DNA of 64,000 nt from Adineta steineri (Eukaryota > Rotifera > Eurotatoria > Adinetida > Adinetidae). The position numbers and the translations under genes were made by a program. The DNA lies in the NCBI GenBank assembly GCA_905250115.1, contig CAJNOI010000058.1, positions 255,149-319,148 of the forward strand. The letters are read 5' to 3'. The stretch's first letter is position 1; each line of letters starts with the position of its first letter. The notes under the pieces are model-generated. The model was not told where the DNA came from, did not search any database, and saw nothing but the letters and a program-made list of their open reading frames with translations. Positions 22,271 to 33,800 of this stretch are shown piece by piece.

Positions 22271-22750
22271 TAATTTTGATAATACTGTTTAGGGACATTA
22301 TTAAGGAATATATGAAGGAGTATTGAGTGAATTGTTCTATTCAATTCAGGTTGATATACCTTAATTAGTAATGATTCCTTAATAAGAAAGTTATTATTGT
22401 CACTTTCTGTACATACTGCTTGACTATTGAGCTGATATTTTCCCTTTCTTTTCATCCGATATATCTTTCTGGTGGTTATGTTCATCATCCTTATTCGTTG
22501 TGTTAATGTTCTTATCAATCATTTTATGTTCCTGTTATTTAACTATTAAGCCATCGTGTTTCCTTATAAGGTGAGGATGTGAATTACTGTTTTCTGTCCA
22601 TCTCGCGTCTACTCACATTTACACTCTCAAAGAAGATGACAAAATTTCATGTCCACCAGCTATCACCATCTAACTATCCCACTATCAACAATAGAAAAAA
22701 GAAAAACAGAAAGAACTAGACCTCCACTTGAAGCAAGTTCAAGTAGGAGA
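22271..22750. other. Intergenic region between mobile elements
   Basis: No gene. GGTGAGGATGTGAATTACTG (about 22571) and CTACTCACATTTACACTCTC (about 22610) may be a diverged member of the G-rich/C-rich hairpin family. Confidence 0.35.
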
Positions 22751-23272
22751 AAGGCGGCTGACTGCAGAAGTGTAACAACCCTCATAAACGTGGAAAGCTG
22801 AACCATTTAAAATTTTGTTTTATTCTCGAAATAGATTAATTAAACTCAGATAGACAAGCTATCGAACAATTACTTTTCATAGACTAGACTCTATCATGAT
22901 GAATTTAAGTCACAAGAAACGATAATTAAAATGTATATGCATATACAATCTCATTTATCAATGCTCGCGTAATACTGAGTCATACATAACCATATAACGA
23001 AATCATCATATGTTAATTAATGGTTTTTTTGAAATTATGTATCTCCCGAACGAAACCGAATTTCAAAAAACGGTTTTCAGATGTGCACTCAGCACGTTCT
23101 CACGAATACGGCAAGCTTTTTTTTGATTGAAAATGTTGTTTAAATGCTTAGAACGAGTGGCGAACTTGAATCGTGACTCATCTGTCGAGAAGGAGAAGAA
23201 GAAGAAGAAGAAGAAGAAGAATATCAAAAGCAATAAGTCGACTGGCTGCACATACGTGCAGTCAGCCGCCTT
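22751..23272. mobile_element. Inverted-repeat element, 522 bp, MITE-like
   Basis: AAGGCGGCTGACTGCA at 22751-22766 is matched exactly, 16 of 16, by its reverse complement at 23257-23272. A second palindrome (GGCTGCAC/GTGCAGTC) lies just inside the right end. The core is non-coding and holds a (GAA)n run. I find no clear target duplication, so the superfamily is undetermined. Confidence 0.65.
23189..23221 (+). repeat. (GAA)n microsatellite
   Basis: An almost pure run of GAA/AAG triplets inside the 522-bp inverted-repeat element. Confidence 0.9.
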
Positions 23273-23696
23273 AACTATAACAATAAGATAAATATTCTAG
23301 TTTTCATTTCCATCAATAAATAATCTGATAATTGATGCTTCTACCTACCTAGACGTCACAAATATGAAATAAATTATTTCACGAAGAGTATTTAAAACAA
23401 ATCTAATTATAAAATGTTTTTCTATAATGGCCTACAATATAATATAATTTTATCTTCCGAAAGCATTATATTTATATTATTTCTCAAAAAAGAAGTCAAA
23501 TTTTTTATTCGTGCAGAATATTTTAAATTATAGAAAGTTTTTTACATAATTAATGTAAAAACTGAAGCCTATCTAATTACTGTCTATCATTGAAGCGAAT
23601 AGTGCATTTGAAGCTTGTAAAAATATATATTCTTGTTTTTTTCTGTCTTTCGAAAATATACTGAAGAACTTTCCTGTTTTTTGTATCAAAAAAGAT
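23273..23696. other. Intergenic region upstream of the second GPCR
   Basis: AT-rich, with no repeat or gene seen. It presumably holds the promoter and 5' UTR of the receptor gene at 23697. Confidence 0.4.
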
Positions 23697-24602
23697 ATGA
23701 ACTTAACAATCATAGATAATCAGTTTTGGTTTATTCCCCTTGGTATTATCAATATCATATGTCTTACTTTCGTAATAATACTCGCTACAATATTTATATA
23801 TCTTGTTGCAATACATAAAACATGTCACACAGTTTCTATGATACTAATTGTCAACTCATGTTTTAGTGAACTTCTATTAGCAAGTCGTATGTTTTCGATA
23901 ACTATCGTTGAACTTCTAAATGATCTTAGACACATTCAATATCAAGAGTCATTTTGTATTTTTCGATCTTACATTGGTTATGTTTTCTGTGCTGGACAAT
24001 TTTATTCTTATTTATTACAAGCAAACTATCGTTATATGACTGTAGTTTACCCAACTCGTTTATCATGGCAATCAAAACGAGTTCAAGTTTTTCTTATCGG
24101 TTTATCATGGATATTTGCCTTTATATGCACTATTCCACACATGCTTACTAGTGAAATACAATACTACATCGACGATCAGTTATGTGAATTACCACTTCAT
24201 CTTTCTTTTATATCGATCTATAATATAGTTTGTATATATTTAATACCTATGAATGGTATAATATTTATTTATTTTAAATTAATTCGATATGTCAAAGAGA
24301 TTAATAGACGTGTAACACCAGCTAATGTTTTATCTCGTGCAAAAAGAGAATTGCAAATGGTTAAACGAATAGTTGTACTTATATCTATAGAACTAACTCT
24401 TGGCATACCTTATACAATCTTTCTTGTTATGGGATTTATTAATCAACCACCAAAATATTCTCTTCGTATTGCTTTTACATTTGTTGATGTTTCATTAGTA
24501 TTTATTATGATTACTCTATTTCAATTTACTGATCCAATTAAAACAATTTTAATGAAAAAATTCAATCGACAATCAAATACTGATGCATTAGCAGTAACAT
24601 AA
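23697..24602 (+). CDS. Rhodopsin-like G-protein-coupled receptor
   Basis: A single-exon frame of 301 residues with seven hydrophobic helices, from IINIICLTFVIILATIFIYL through FTFVDVSLVFIMITLFQF. The end of helix 3 reads QANYRYMTVVYPTRL, in the place of DRYxxVVYP, so the Asp/Glu is replaced by Asn-Tyr while the Arg is kept. Helix 7 ends FTDPIKTIL, a DPxxx form of NPxxY. A Cys before helix 3 (ESFCIFRSYIG) and one in the second outer loop (DQLCELPL) can pair. The N-terminus is only about 12 residues, which suits a small-molecule or short-peptide ligand. It differs clearly from the receptor at 15780, so they are not recent tandem copies. Confidence 0.88.
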   Translation: MNLTIIDNQFWFIPLGIINIICLTFVIILATIFIYLVAIHKTCHTVSMILIVNSCFSELLLASRMFSITIVELLNDLRHIQYQESFCIFRSYIGYVFCAGQFYSYLLQANYRYMTVVYPTRLSWQSKRVQVFLIGLSWIFAFICTIPHMLTSEIQYYIDDQLCELPLHLSFISIYNIVCIYLIPMNGIIFIYFKLIRYVKEINRRVTPANVLSRAKRELQMVKRIVVLISIELTLGIPYTIFLVMGFINQPPKYSLRIAFTFVDVSLVFIMITLFQFTDPIKTILMKKFNRQSNTDALAVT

Positions 24603-25133
24603 ATTATGCAGAATGTACTTGATATTTTTTTGTATTCCTTTTGTATAAACTCAAAGTTTATTAAGTGTTATCTTCAATATTATTGTGAAATAAAGTGCAG
24701 TTCAAAATAATATACTGGCCAGATTTTCAGATTACAATAAGTGACGGTCGACTGAGAATTCTGTAATTATTTTTGCCATGTCATATACTAAAAGTATATT
24801 TTCTTCGTTGATTCCAAAGTCAAAATCTCATTAGTTTACTATCAAGAAAAATATTTTTCTAAAATAATGCGACACTTTGCGTTCTGTTGGATTAAATAAG
24901 CTAGAAGAAAGAAATATCATACTTGGATTTTTCAACTGATAAAATATTTAGTTCTACTATCTGTCTTCAAACAGCAAATGATAATCATGAGTGAAAGCCA
25001 TAAATAAACTGTTGTTGAAGCCATCAACCACCAGATTCTAAGTTGATCAAATGGATTCAATTTATAATAGAAGATCAAATATTTATTGAGCAACAAATTC
25101 TTTTTTTCCTCTCTTTTCAGTGGGTAGTGCGTA
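24603..25133. other. Intergenic region
   Basis: AT-rich spacer with AATAAA signals soon after the receptor stop (near 24690). No gene recognised. Confidence 0.4.
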
Positions 25134-25300
25134 TTTTTTTCCCAGAATTTATTTGATCAATCTAACGAAAAAACAGTCCTGATATCTTTTTCCTAGAATT
25201 CATTTCATCAATCGAATGCAAAAAGTCCCGACGTCTTTTTTCCAGAATTCATTTCATCAATTCAATCAACAAAAGTAGCCAGGACTCTTTTTATTTTCAA
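25134..25300. repeat. Tandem repeat, about 50-bp unit, 3 copies
   Basis: TTTTTTCCCAGAATTTATTT, TTTTTCCTAGAATTCATTTC and TTTTTTCCAGAATTCATTTC head three units with marker bases at 25141, 25192 and 25241 (steps 51 and 49). Each goes on with ATCAAT, an A-run and a CCTGATATC/CCCGACGTC-like end. Confidence 0.8.
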
Positions 25301-26204
25301 AAAAAATTTATCTATTCGGAGAGATGATTTTCCTAGGTGTTTAAATGTTATTTGAGAACAAATATATTTATCAATAGCGCTTCTGAATTATATGAAAGAT
25401 GAAATACATAAAGAACTATTTAATCTAACAAAATTGATTTTGAAAAGAAAATATAATCAACATTTAGTTGAAGATAAAGTTTTCTATAAAAATCAAAATA
25501 ATTTAATTGAAATTTATTTATATATTCAAATTTGAAAACGTTAAAGGTATCCTATACTCTATGCAGTATATTAGTGGACTGTCACATCATTTATATAGGA
25601 TAAAGCCAATCTTTAATAGCTAAACGAAGAATAATTAGATGAATTGTTTGATTAGACAAAAAAAAACTGAACACTTCTTCAAAATCAAACACATTCGGCT
25701 TAAGTTTCTATAACATAAAGTATAAAAACATTTCAAAAACATCTCATTTTGTTATTCTTCTATTTTTGATTGATTATAATTTGTAATTCAATAGATAATC
25801 ACATTTTTCTTCATCAATCTGAAAACAATCCAAACAGTTATGATTCATATCTATGTATAATAGTTTTAACACCCTATTTATTAAATAAATTAAAACAAAC
25901 ACCATTTTTACTGTTCTAAAGTTAGTTAAATATTGATTTATCATAAAAACACATTCTAATGTCCTTTTTTCTTCAATAAAAAATAATTTCTCAAGTAAAT
26001 GTTTCTCTTATGTTTTTTATTTATTGTATATTGCTATGATGTTTTATGTACACAGAACAAGAAACGAAGAGCTTGTAAAACCATATAGGCTCTATTGTAA
26101 ACATAATAATATAGACTATGTTGTTTCACAAAAAGAGAATTGTATCTGAATAAAACGATGATGGAAGCAAAAAGTTTAGAAACAGAGTATTTTTGATTTT
26201 TTCC
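25301..26204. other. Intergenic region up to the assembly gap
   Basis: AT-rich with no gene seen. Confidence 0.35.
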
Positions 26205-26304
26205 NNNNNNNNNNNNNNNNNNNNNNNNNNNNNNNNNNNNNNNNNNNNNNNNNNNNNNNNNNNNNNNNNNNNNNNNNNNNNNNNNNNNNNNNNNNNNNNN
26301 NNNN
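26205..26304. other. Assembly gap (100 N)
   Basis: Exactly 100 N, a placeholder gap of unknown true length. Confidence 0.99.
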
Positions 26305-27501
26305 AATGATAGAAAAATTGATTTAACGATATCTTCATAAATATTTGCATACAAAGACGGTATTACTCCCAAAATCCATAAAATCAGAATTCCTAGAAAA
26401 TAGAGCATTAAGTATGATATTTTTGAAGCTGTTTTATACAAAGTACAAAAAGCATCGATAAGCCATGATCATAAATAAAAAAAGGCATAAAAAATAATAC
26501 TTACATGATTCGAGTTCGCAAGCGAATAAGAAATGTCTGATTAAAAAAAGAAGAAACAATGCACTTTATGCGAGCACATAAGAGCCTTTTTTATGAACAA
26601 TGTAAAAAATGTACAGGTTTTTTACAATCATACGTTTATTAATTTAATTTTTTATATTGATCAGGTGTTCTTGTTTGTGAAAATAATCCTATTATTAAAA
26701 AAAGCATACGAAATAGTCTCAGTTAACCTGTAGTAAAAAATAAACTAGAAAATTCTTACCGCTAGCCTACTTCTAAAAACGTCCAAGTTTTATCTTTTAT
26801 TGTTGTTGATGCTACAACTCAATTATTACGTGCTGGAAAACAAAGAGAACATATGTGATGATATAACTTCTGAAGTTGTTTTCTTCCTACGATCAGAATA
26901 AATCAGGTCATAAACGACATTATTATCCGAATTCCACGTAAAATTATCATTTTGATCTGATGGTATACTAAAAAAACAATAAAGATTTGGCTAAAAAGTT
27001 TCTTTTAGGTGTTTTTCAACTAACCTAGTACAGCCATTCTCATCTCTCTCACATAACCCGACAGCATCGGGGAATGCCATATGAAAATACTTATAATTTA
27101 TTTTATTTTCATCCAATACTAGTTTAAACACGGTTTTTTTGTGGTTGTCGAATACGTTTATATAACTCAGTTATTAAAGAAAATGATGATAACGACAACG
27201 ACGACGGTGGTAGAAAAAGGTTTTATCTAAAACCAATTAAGTGATAAAATTGTATAAATAAAGAAAGAGTATCAGCAAAACTCATTATTTCAATTTGAGT
27301 AAAATAAAAAAAGCTGTTAGATGAAAGAAAAGAATAAGGTCAAAGAATCTGACGAACTGATTGGTGACTCATATCGATCTGGGACCAACTGTTGACTAGA
27401 AGCATCGCTAATCTAGTTCGTAGCTTAATGTCATCTTTCGGATTATATCGTGTAGTCAAATTAGCATTGATCGATTGAATGAATAATGATATGTCTATAT
27501 T
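26305..27501. other. Intergenic region
   Basis: Mostly AT-rich without a gene. One exon-like fragment is listed separately at 26781. A short ACGACAACGACGACGG-type stretch near 27193 is low-complexity. Confidence 0.35.
26781..26858 (+). pseudogene. Exon-like fragment, uncertain
   Basis: 25 codons reading VQVLSFIVVDATTQLLRAGK and on, in native codon style, end at a stop with no supported continuation on either side. Another short coding-like string (GVLVCENNPIIKKSIRNS) lies upstream at about 26663-26720. I do not recognise the source gene. It may be a relic exon or chance. Confidence 0.25.
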
Positions 27502-27570
27502 TATACCAGGTCGAAAATTGCCAGTCGTAAACTATCGTATACGGAGGTCGTAATCATCGACCTGGGTATA
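27502..27570. repeat. 69-bp palindromic repeat
   Basis: TATACCAGGTCGA (27502-27514) and TCGACCTGGGTATA (27557-27570) are inverted copies with one extra base. The right end and ATTGCCA motif recur near 41067-41124, suggesting a small dispersed repeat. Confidence 0.55.
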
Positions 27571-27871
27571 TTTGTTTTTTAGAGAAGTATTTGTTGATAT
27601 TAATAATAATGATTTTTATGGGTGATAATACAAAAAAAAACAAGATAATTATTAACTTTATCAGTAAATATTCATTTAAACATTGAACAAGATTTAATAA
27701 TGAACACATCTGAAGTATTTGTATCTTTAGAAATACGATTAATTGAATCACCTGTCAACAAACACCCAGGGCACAGGCAACGGCGCCGTATTACAGTGAA
27801 ATCCGACTAAAAATAAGGCAGTAAAACACTGTTTTATAGTCGTGACAGCCCGAATGGTTAACATGGATAGT
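27571..27871. other. Intergenic region
   Basis: No gene. CAGTGAAATCCGACTAAAAA at about 27796 resembles a Tc1/mariner-type end, with a partly inverted TATAGTCGTGACAG about 25 nt further on. The match is weak. Confidence 0.3.
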
Positions 27872-27903
27872 GGTGTGGATGATTGTTTATTAGTTATCCA
27901 CAC
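27872..27903 (-). repeat. Copy B of the telomere-like hairpin
   Basis: GTGTGGAT (27873-27880) and ATCCACAC (27896-27903) form an 8-bp stem. On the minus strand, 27898-27872 matches copy A (14417-14443) at 23 of 27 bases, and the four differences are all transitions. The longer G-rich arm of copy A is reduced here. Confidence 0.65.
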
Positions 27904-28150
27904 GAACACTCACTGTCAAGATGAAAGTAAGTTGTTATTTAAATTAGTTTATTTTTACAATATACATGTAGAAACACAATTTTTGTTTAAAATAGTTCTA
28001 AAAAAAGCCCAATAGTCAAGAAAATAAAATGAATAAAATAGTTCAAAAACACGCTGTTGTTTAGTGGATAAAGAAGATAAATTGATCTTGATTGAATTAT
28101 TATGACAAATAAGCTAATTCACCGGTAGAAAAACTTTAAACGGTATATAA

Positions 28151-30719
28151 TTATTTTGTTGAGTCTGCAGTTGTTGCAGACGCCTCTCGTGAAGATATTA
28201 TTTTAAGTGTTGCCGTTGCTCGAATTTGTAAACGATTGTCAAAATCATAATCACTATATTTTTCCTAAACGAAAATATATTTATTTTTTATTCAAAATAA
28301 AATAAATCTTGTACTTTAGCTTTTGTTAATAATTCTTTAGCTCGTTCAGTATTCTATAAAATAAAAAACAAATAATTAAAATTCGATTTTTAATTCATAG
28401 AAATATACTTGTCTATCAATATATTCAAGTATACCAAGTTCACATGAAGCAAATGGTAATATGTATCGAGTAAGATGTAATTTTGAATCTTCTGCTCGAG
28501 CTAATGCTTCTTCATAACACTAGAATATTAATAAAAAACATAAAATTTCTAAATTTAAAAAAAAAGAAAAACAAAACAATACATTTAAAGCATCATCATA
28601 ATGATATAGAATATTATGAATAACTCCTTCAAGAAAACAAGTAATTGGACGAAGTTTTTGGTCATCTTTTGAATCTTGACCATGATTTTCGACCTCTATA
28701 AATAGAAGATAATATGTAAAAAAAGAGGAAAGAAATATCGCAATGATAGGATTAGAGATTCTATATTTTATGCATTTATTAAGTTTAGAAATCATCATCT
28801 TACTTTGTAAAATTTGTTTTAATGTTGATTTGTCACACAATGGTAAAAGAATCCATAAATATAACATTTCAAATATAAGTATATGTGCTGAAGATACTGA
28901 TGGTGGATTTTTTTTTAAATAATCCAACTATAAAGAATACGAAAGAAAAAGATATATAGTTTGACTAAATAATAGTTTATATACTCGTTTTTGCACAAAT
29001 AATTCAACTGGATTTGATCGTTTTTGAAGAGATTTAATCCCATCTTTAACAAAATTTGCTGATGTTTTTGGATCATTCATACAGGCTGTACAAACTAAAT
29101 AGACAATAATACAATTTGATACAAAGAAAGAAAGAAAAAAAACAAAATCGTCTTACGTGCACATGTATAATGATAGAATGCTTTTGACCATCGACTTTCT
29201 TCTTTTAACCTATTTTAAGAATAGAAAAATTTGCTTTTATAAAAGACGATGAATTCTCTCACCTTATAAAACAACTCAAAGCATGTTCAAAATGTAACAT
29301 CATTAAATAGCAAAAACCAAGATCATAAATTAATATCTGATCTAATTCACTCGATCTAATCAATGTGCTATTTTTTGATTGATTTGGTGGATTAAGACCA
29401 TTGAGGAATGTTGATAAAGCTTTCGAAAGATCTTTCTATAAAAAGAAAATAAAATCGTAGAATTTTAAATAAATTAATTTACTTCAAGTCTTTCAACACG
29501 TCCTTGAAAATATATGAATAATGTTGATTTGTCATATATATCTATATTACGTTTTAATATAGATTTGGCTTCACTCATATCTTTATATTGAACAGAATAG
29601 AGTATAGATTTTTAATAAAAATAAAATATATAGTCTTACCAGGTGGAGTTGACATATCAATTGCAAAGAATGGTTGAATAATACAATGATACCAAAGTAA
29701 TGTTAAGTTTGCTAATGGTGCTTTCATATCTGTACTATGACTAGAGAATCGAAGAGCAGCAAGTGCAGCTTTTCTATAATAAAACAAAAATGATATAACT
29801 AAATTCATAGATATATATATATAATATAAATTTTACCGATCGCCTTCAAAGCCAAGAAATTTAATTACTTTCATAATTCTTGGTGGAACAAAAGAAAGTG
29901 CTATTTGAAAAAGTCCGTAACCAAATGAAACTGAACCAAGAAGGCGTTTTATTGTATATAATGAAAGTTCATCGGGTGAATCATTTGGTATACTTTCAAA
30001 ACTTTTAAACGAAAGATCATCACCATCACCATCATCTTCGCTTTTAAATTCATTAGTATTATCAAATTGAACAACCATATTATCTTCTGGTTTTGTTCCA
30101 TAATCTTTTTCTGCATTTGGATCTTTTGTTCGATATAAATTAAATAATTCACTATGAAGTTTTTCATAAACTTTCCATGCTTTACGTAAATGCAAACCAA
30201 CACCAATTAAACCAGATAATTCTTGTTTAATAAGTGTTAATATAGCTTGATATAATTTACAATCAGCAATAACAATTCGACGCGTTAGATTTTCTTCATA
30301 AGATATGGTCTAATTTAAATGAAATAAACAAAAAATTAAAAATAACAGTATTTATTTTTGTTGTTACTTTTGAATTAGCCGAAAGATTAGAACGTGTAAA
30401 TTTCGATGTCGTTTCATTTGAACATAATTTTTCTGATTCAGCTAAATCTTTAGCTGCTTGTGCTAAACGTTGATCATCGAAGGATATCACAGCTCGCTAG
30501 AAAAAAAAGAAAAGTATCAACAAATGAGAAAATTAAGAATATTGAAATTTTTTTTACCATAAATGAAACAAATGACCATCCACCATTCATTAATGGTGAA
30601 TAAAGTCGATATCGATCAAATAAATTTTGACATGCATCAAGATCATTATTTAATAAAAGTTGCATTCCTTTGCAACTCATTGCTACATCATCAATATCAC
30701 TCGAGTAGGACGAAGCCAT
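28151..30719 (-). CDS. TTC39: Tetratricopeptide repeat protein 39
   Basis: A TTC39/IML2-family protein: TPR-like helical pairs spread over the whole length, in animals linked to lipid and cholesterol traits, with poorly known biochemistry. The order of family landmarks is clear: DVAMSCKGMQLLLNNDLDAC near the start, ADCKLYQAILTLIKQELSG, a variable acidic linker, then LGSVSFGYGLFQIALSFVPP and KVIKFLGFEGDR, followed by LALLWYH-type and YDLGFCYLMMLHFEHAL segments and a C-terminal KEKYSDYDFDNRLQ. About a dozen exons of the usual size join with short introns to a TAA at 28151-28153. The ATG follows a TTTTTTGTAG acceptor directly and lies only 111 bp after the CCDC87 stop on the same strand. The paralogue (A, B or C) is not resolved. 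Confidence 0.9.
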
Positions 30720-30830
30720 CTACAAAAAAGAAAAAACTTATTTAAAAAAAAATAATTATTATTTCATTTCGTTATCAAAAAGAAAAATATTATTGGAGAT
30801 TCATTCGAAGAGAAAACAAAAAAAAATCAT

Positions 30831-33800
30831 CTATAAAACATGATTAAAAGTTGAATCAAGTTGACTATGTTTTCCAATGGATGTATAGGAATGTAAATAA
30901 TTTAAACGACGTTCTTCTTGTAAATAATGTAACATTTCTAATTTATCATATTGAATTTTATCAAGATAATTACGACCATTATAAGTAACTGTATCACCAA
31001 AATTTGTTTTGATTTTATTCCATTGTTCAGTTATCTGTTTTTCAAGTATAGATAATTGATTATATAAATATGTTCGACGACGAGATTCACTTAAACGAGT
31101 TTTCGAAGCACCCATCGGACCTACAAAAAAAACCAATTAGTTACATCAAAATAAACTACAGTACAATTCCCATGAGATTCAAATGTGACACATGATAATA
31201 TTATTTCTATTTTTGAAGAAATATATTGTTAATTTTATTTCTCATTGAACATTTCAAAATATTTTATACTAGAGGTATAATAATATAGAGTGAATACAAT
31301 AATGAGAACACGCATCCTGTCAACAAAAAATGATGAGATGAGTTGATCAGTATGAATCATAATACAAAAAAAACGCAGATCTTAATAAGTATAGATGGAT
31401 TAATAAATGTCAGTGTCATGAAATGACATATCTTTATGTCACAAAAGCCTTGAACATAAATTACCTGATTCAAAAAATCGATTAGCATCCGATGCAGTAC
31501 GTTCAAAATTTTCCAAATCATTTATAAATTTTTCTCGTCGAACAATTAATTGTAATATTGATTCCCAAGCTTCAAGTGCCTATATAAAATATTTTCAATA
31601 CTATAAAATAATCTCGATTATGAACTTGTTTTCTTTTTACCCCTTCAATTTTTGATTCATATTCACGTGTACTATATTTAACAGCCATATGTAAACGATC
31701 ATTATCAGTCATTCTTACTGTTTTCCATATATATTCTAAACGTTTTTGTGCATTTATATTTTTGACATTATTTAAAACAGTTGTTAATAAACGTTTATTT
31801 GATTCGGCTTTTTCATGAGCTCTTGGATCGAATAAATCAATACGTTTAGATTTAGGTTGATGACTTTCTAAACTTTGTTCAAATCGTACAATTGGATCAT
31901 CATCAGGATTTAATGTTGGTTCATAACCCAGACCACCAAGAAAAACACTATCTGCATTCCAAGTACCTTGTTCAAATTTATTTTTACGTTCTTTTAATTG
32001 TGCAATTTTTTCATCACGTTCTTTTAAGGCACGATTACGTTTATCAACTAATGCTTGATCTTCTTCACTAAGACGTGTATCTTCAGGTAGTTTATCATGT
32101 AAATGAAATATATGATGAAGATAATCAGTTGATTGTGTACATAAAAATTTTAAATAATCATTATCTGTATAAACTTGTGTCCAGTAATCTTTCCACAATT
32201 GAAAATCACGTGTTTGACGAGGATTACGTGGTTTATATGAAGCAATTAATTGTGGATCAGGAACAAGACTCATATTAACGGTTGGTTCTGGTAAGCCTTT
32301 ATTTCGATTTTTAAGACTAAGTTTCTTTTTTGCTTCTGCATCTTCCTCTATTCGACGAGGATCTGGTGTTTGAATCCAACGTTGACGATTGTTATCAAAT
32401 TCAACCCAAGGTGGTTCATGTCGTTTGGCTAAATCTTGATTATTTATTTGATCGACAAATGGTTTTGTTAAAGTTGATGATGCTTGAGCAATTGGTAAAT
32501 TAAGACGATCAGGACTTTGAACAACATATGTATCCTAGATGAAATAACAAAAATATCAAATAAATATATTCTATATTATAGAATAGTTTATTTCTTTTTA
32601 TATTGAATACTTCATCGTATAAAACACAAAAACAATCTTCAATAGTCATACTAGAATTCTATTCATACTTATATTCCGATTGTTCGAGCATCTATAGGTT
32701 TTTACTCATATTTATATAGACATATTTACTATTGTTTGTCTTGAGAATACTATTGGGGAGCTACATGAAAGAGGCAATTATATAATCTATTATCAATCTA
32801 ACGCCCTATTTTCATAACATACCATGTCTAATTTAAAACAAAGATCCGTATCGATCGTAGTTAATAATTGTTCATATACATCTTTAACTTGTTGTCCAAT
32901 ATGTAAATTTCTATCAAGATATGCAGTTGTATCATCGTCAATATCTCCAAAATAATTATTGAATATAGTTGAAAAACTTGTTAAAAGAAATGTTGATTGA
33001 AAAAGAAAATTTGCAAGTGTTATATCAGACACACGAAATGTTAACTAAATACAAATATATAAAAGAAAATTTTTAGAAGAAATTAATTTTCTAAATAAAT
33101 TTACATTTTTAAATGCTTTTTCAATGGATGCAGGTTGAGGATATAATGGTTCATCTCGAGCATTTTCTCTATTTAATAAAGAAAGAAGCCAAATAGAAGT
33201 TTTTTTTCAATAATCATCTTACTTTATTTCATCAAGAAATTTCTTTCGTTTTTTTGCTATAGCTACAACTGTTTGTTTACATTCATCAATACGTTCTTGA
33301 GTATCATGAGATGATGTAAGAACCTTAATTAATGGTGAGATCTCATCCGATGGATCTTCTTCATCGGTTTTTACTAGAGTTGTTAATTTTATGAGATCAT
33401 CTCGATTTGAAATAGGTTTAGCTGATTTATCATCCTTTTTCTAAACGATAATAAGAAATTATTTATTTTTGTTTTCTCTTGAAACTGATATTACTTTTTT
33501 TTCGGGAGCACAATATCGTTCACGTATGATATCTGTTGTTTTATATTTTAATTTTTTTAAATTATTAAAATTAAAATCAAATTCTTCTGAAAGAAATTTC
33601 TCATGAATATTGGGCAATGATCCATATTTTGCTCGTTTTAAGATTCTATAAAAACCAAAACCAATGATTTATAATTCAATTCAAAGAGAGAGAAAAACAT
33701 ACCTTTGAGTAAGATCTTTTTCTTCTTGTTTTTCTAATGATGATTTACTTAATTTCTCAGCTGATTTTGGTCTCATACTTTTTGATTGACTAAAAGAATC

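Noticed and set aside
26034-26441. Open frames on the minus strand across the N run
   Set aside because: They are read through 100 N and have no meaning.
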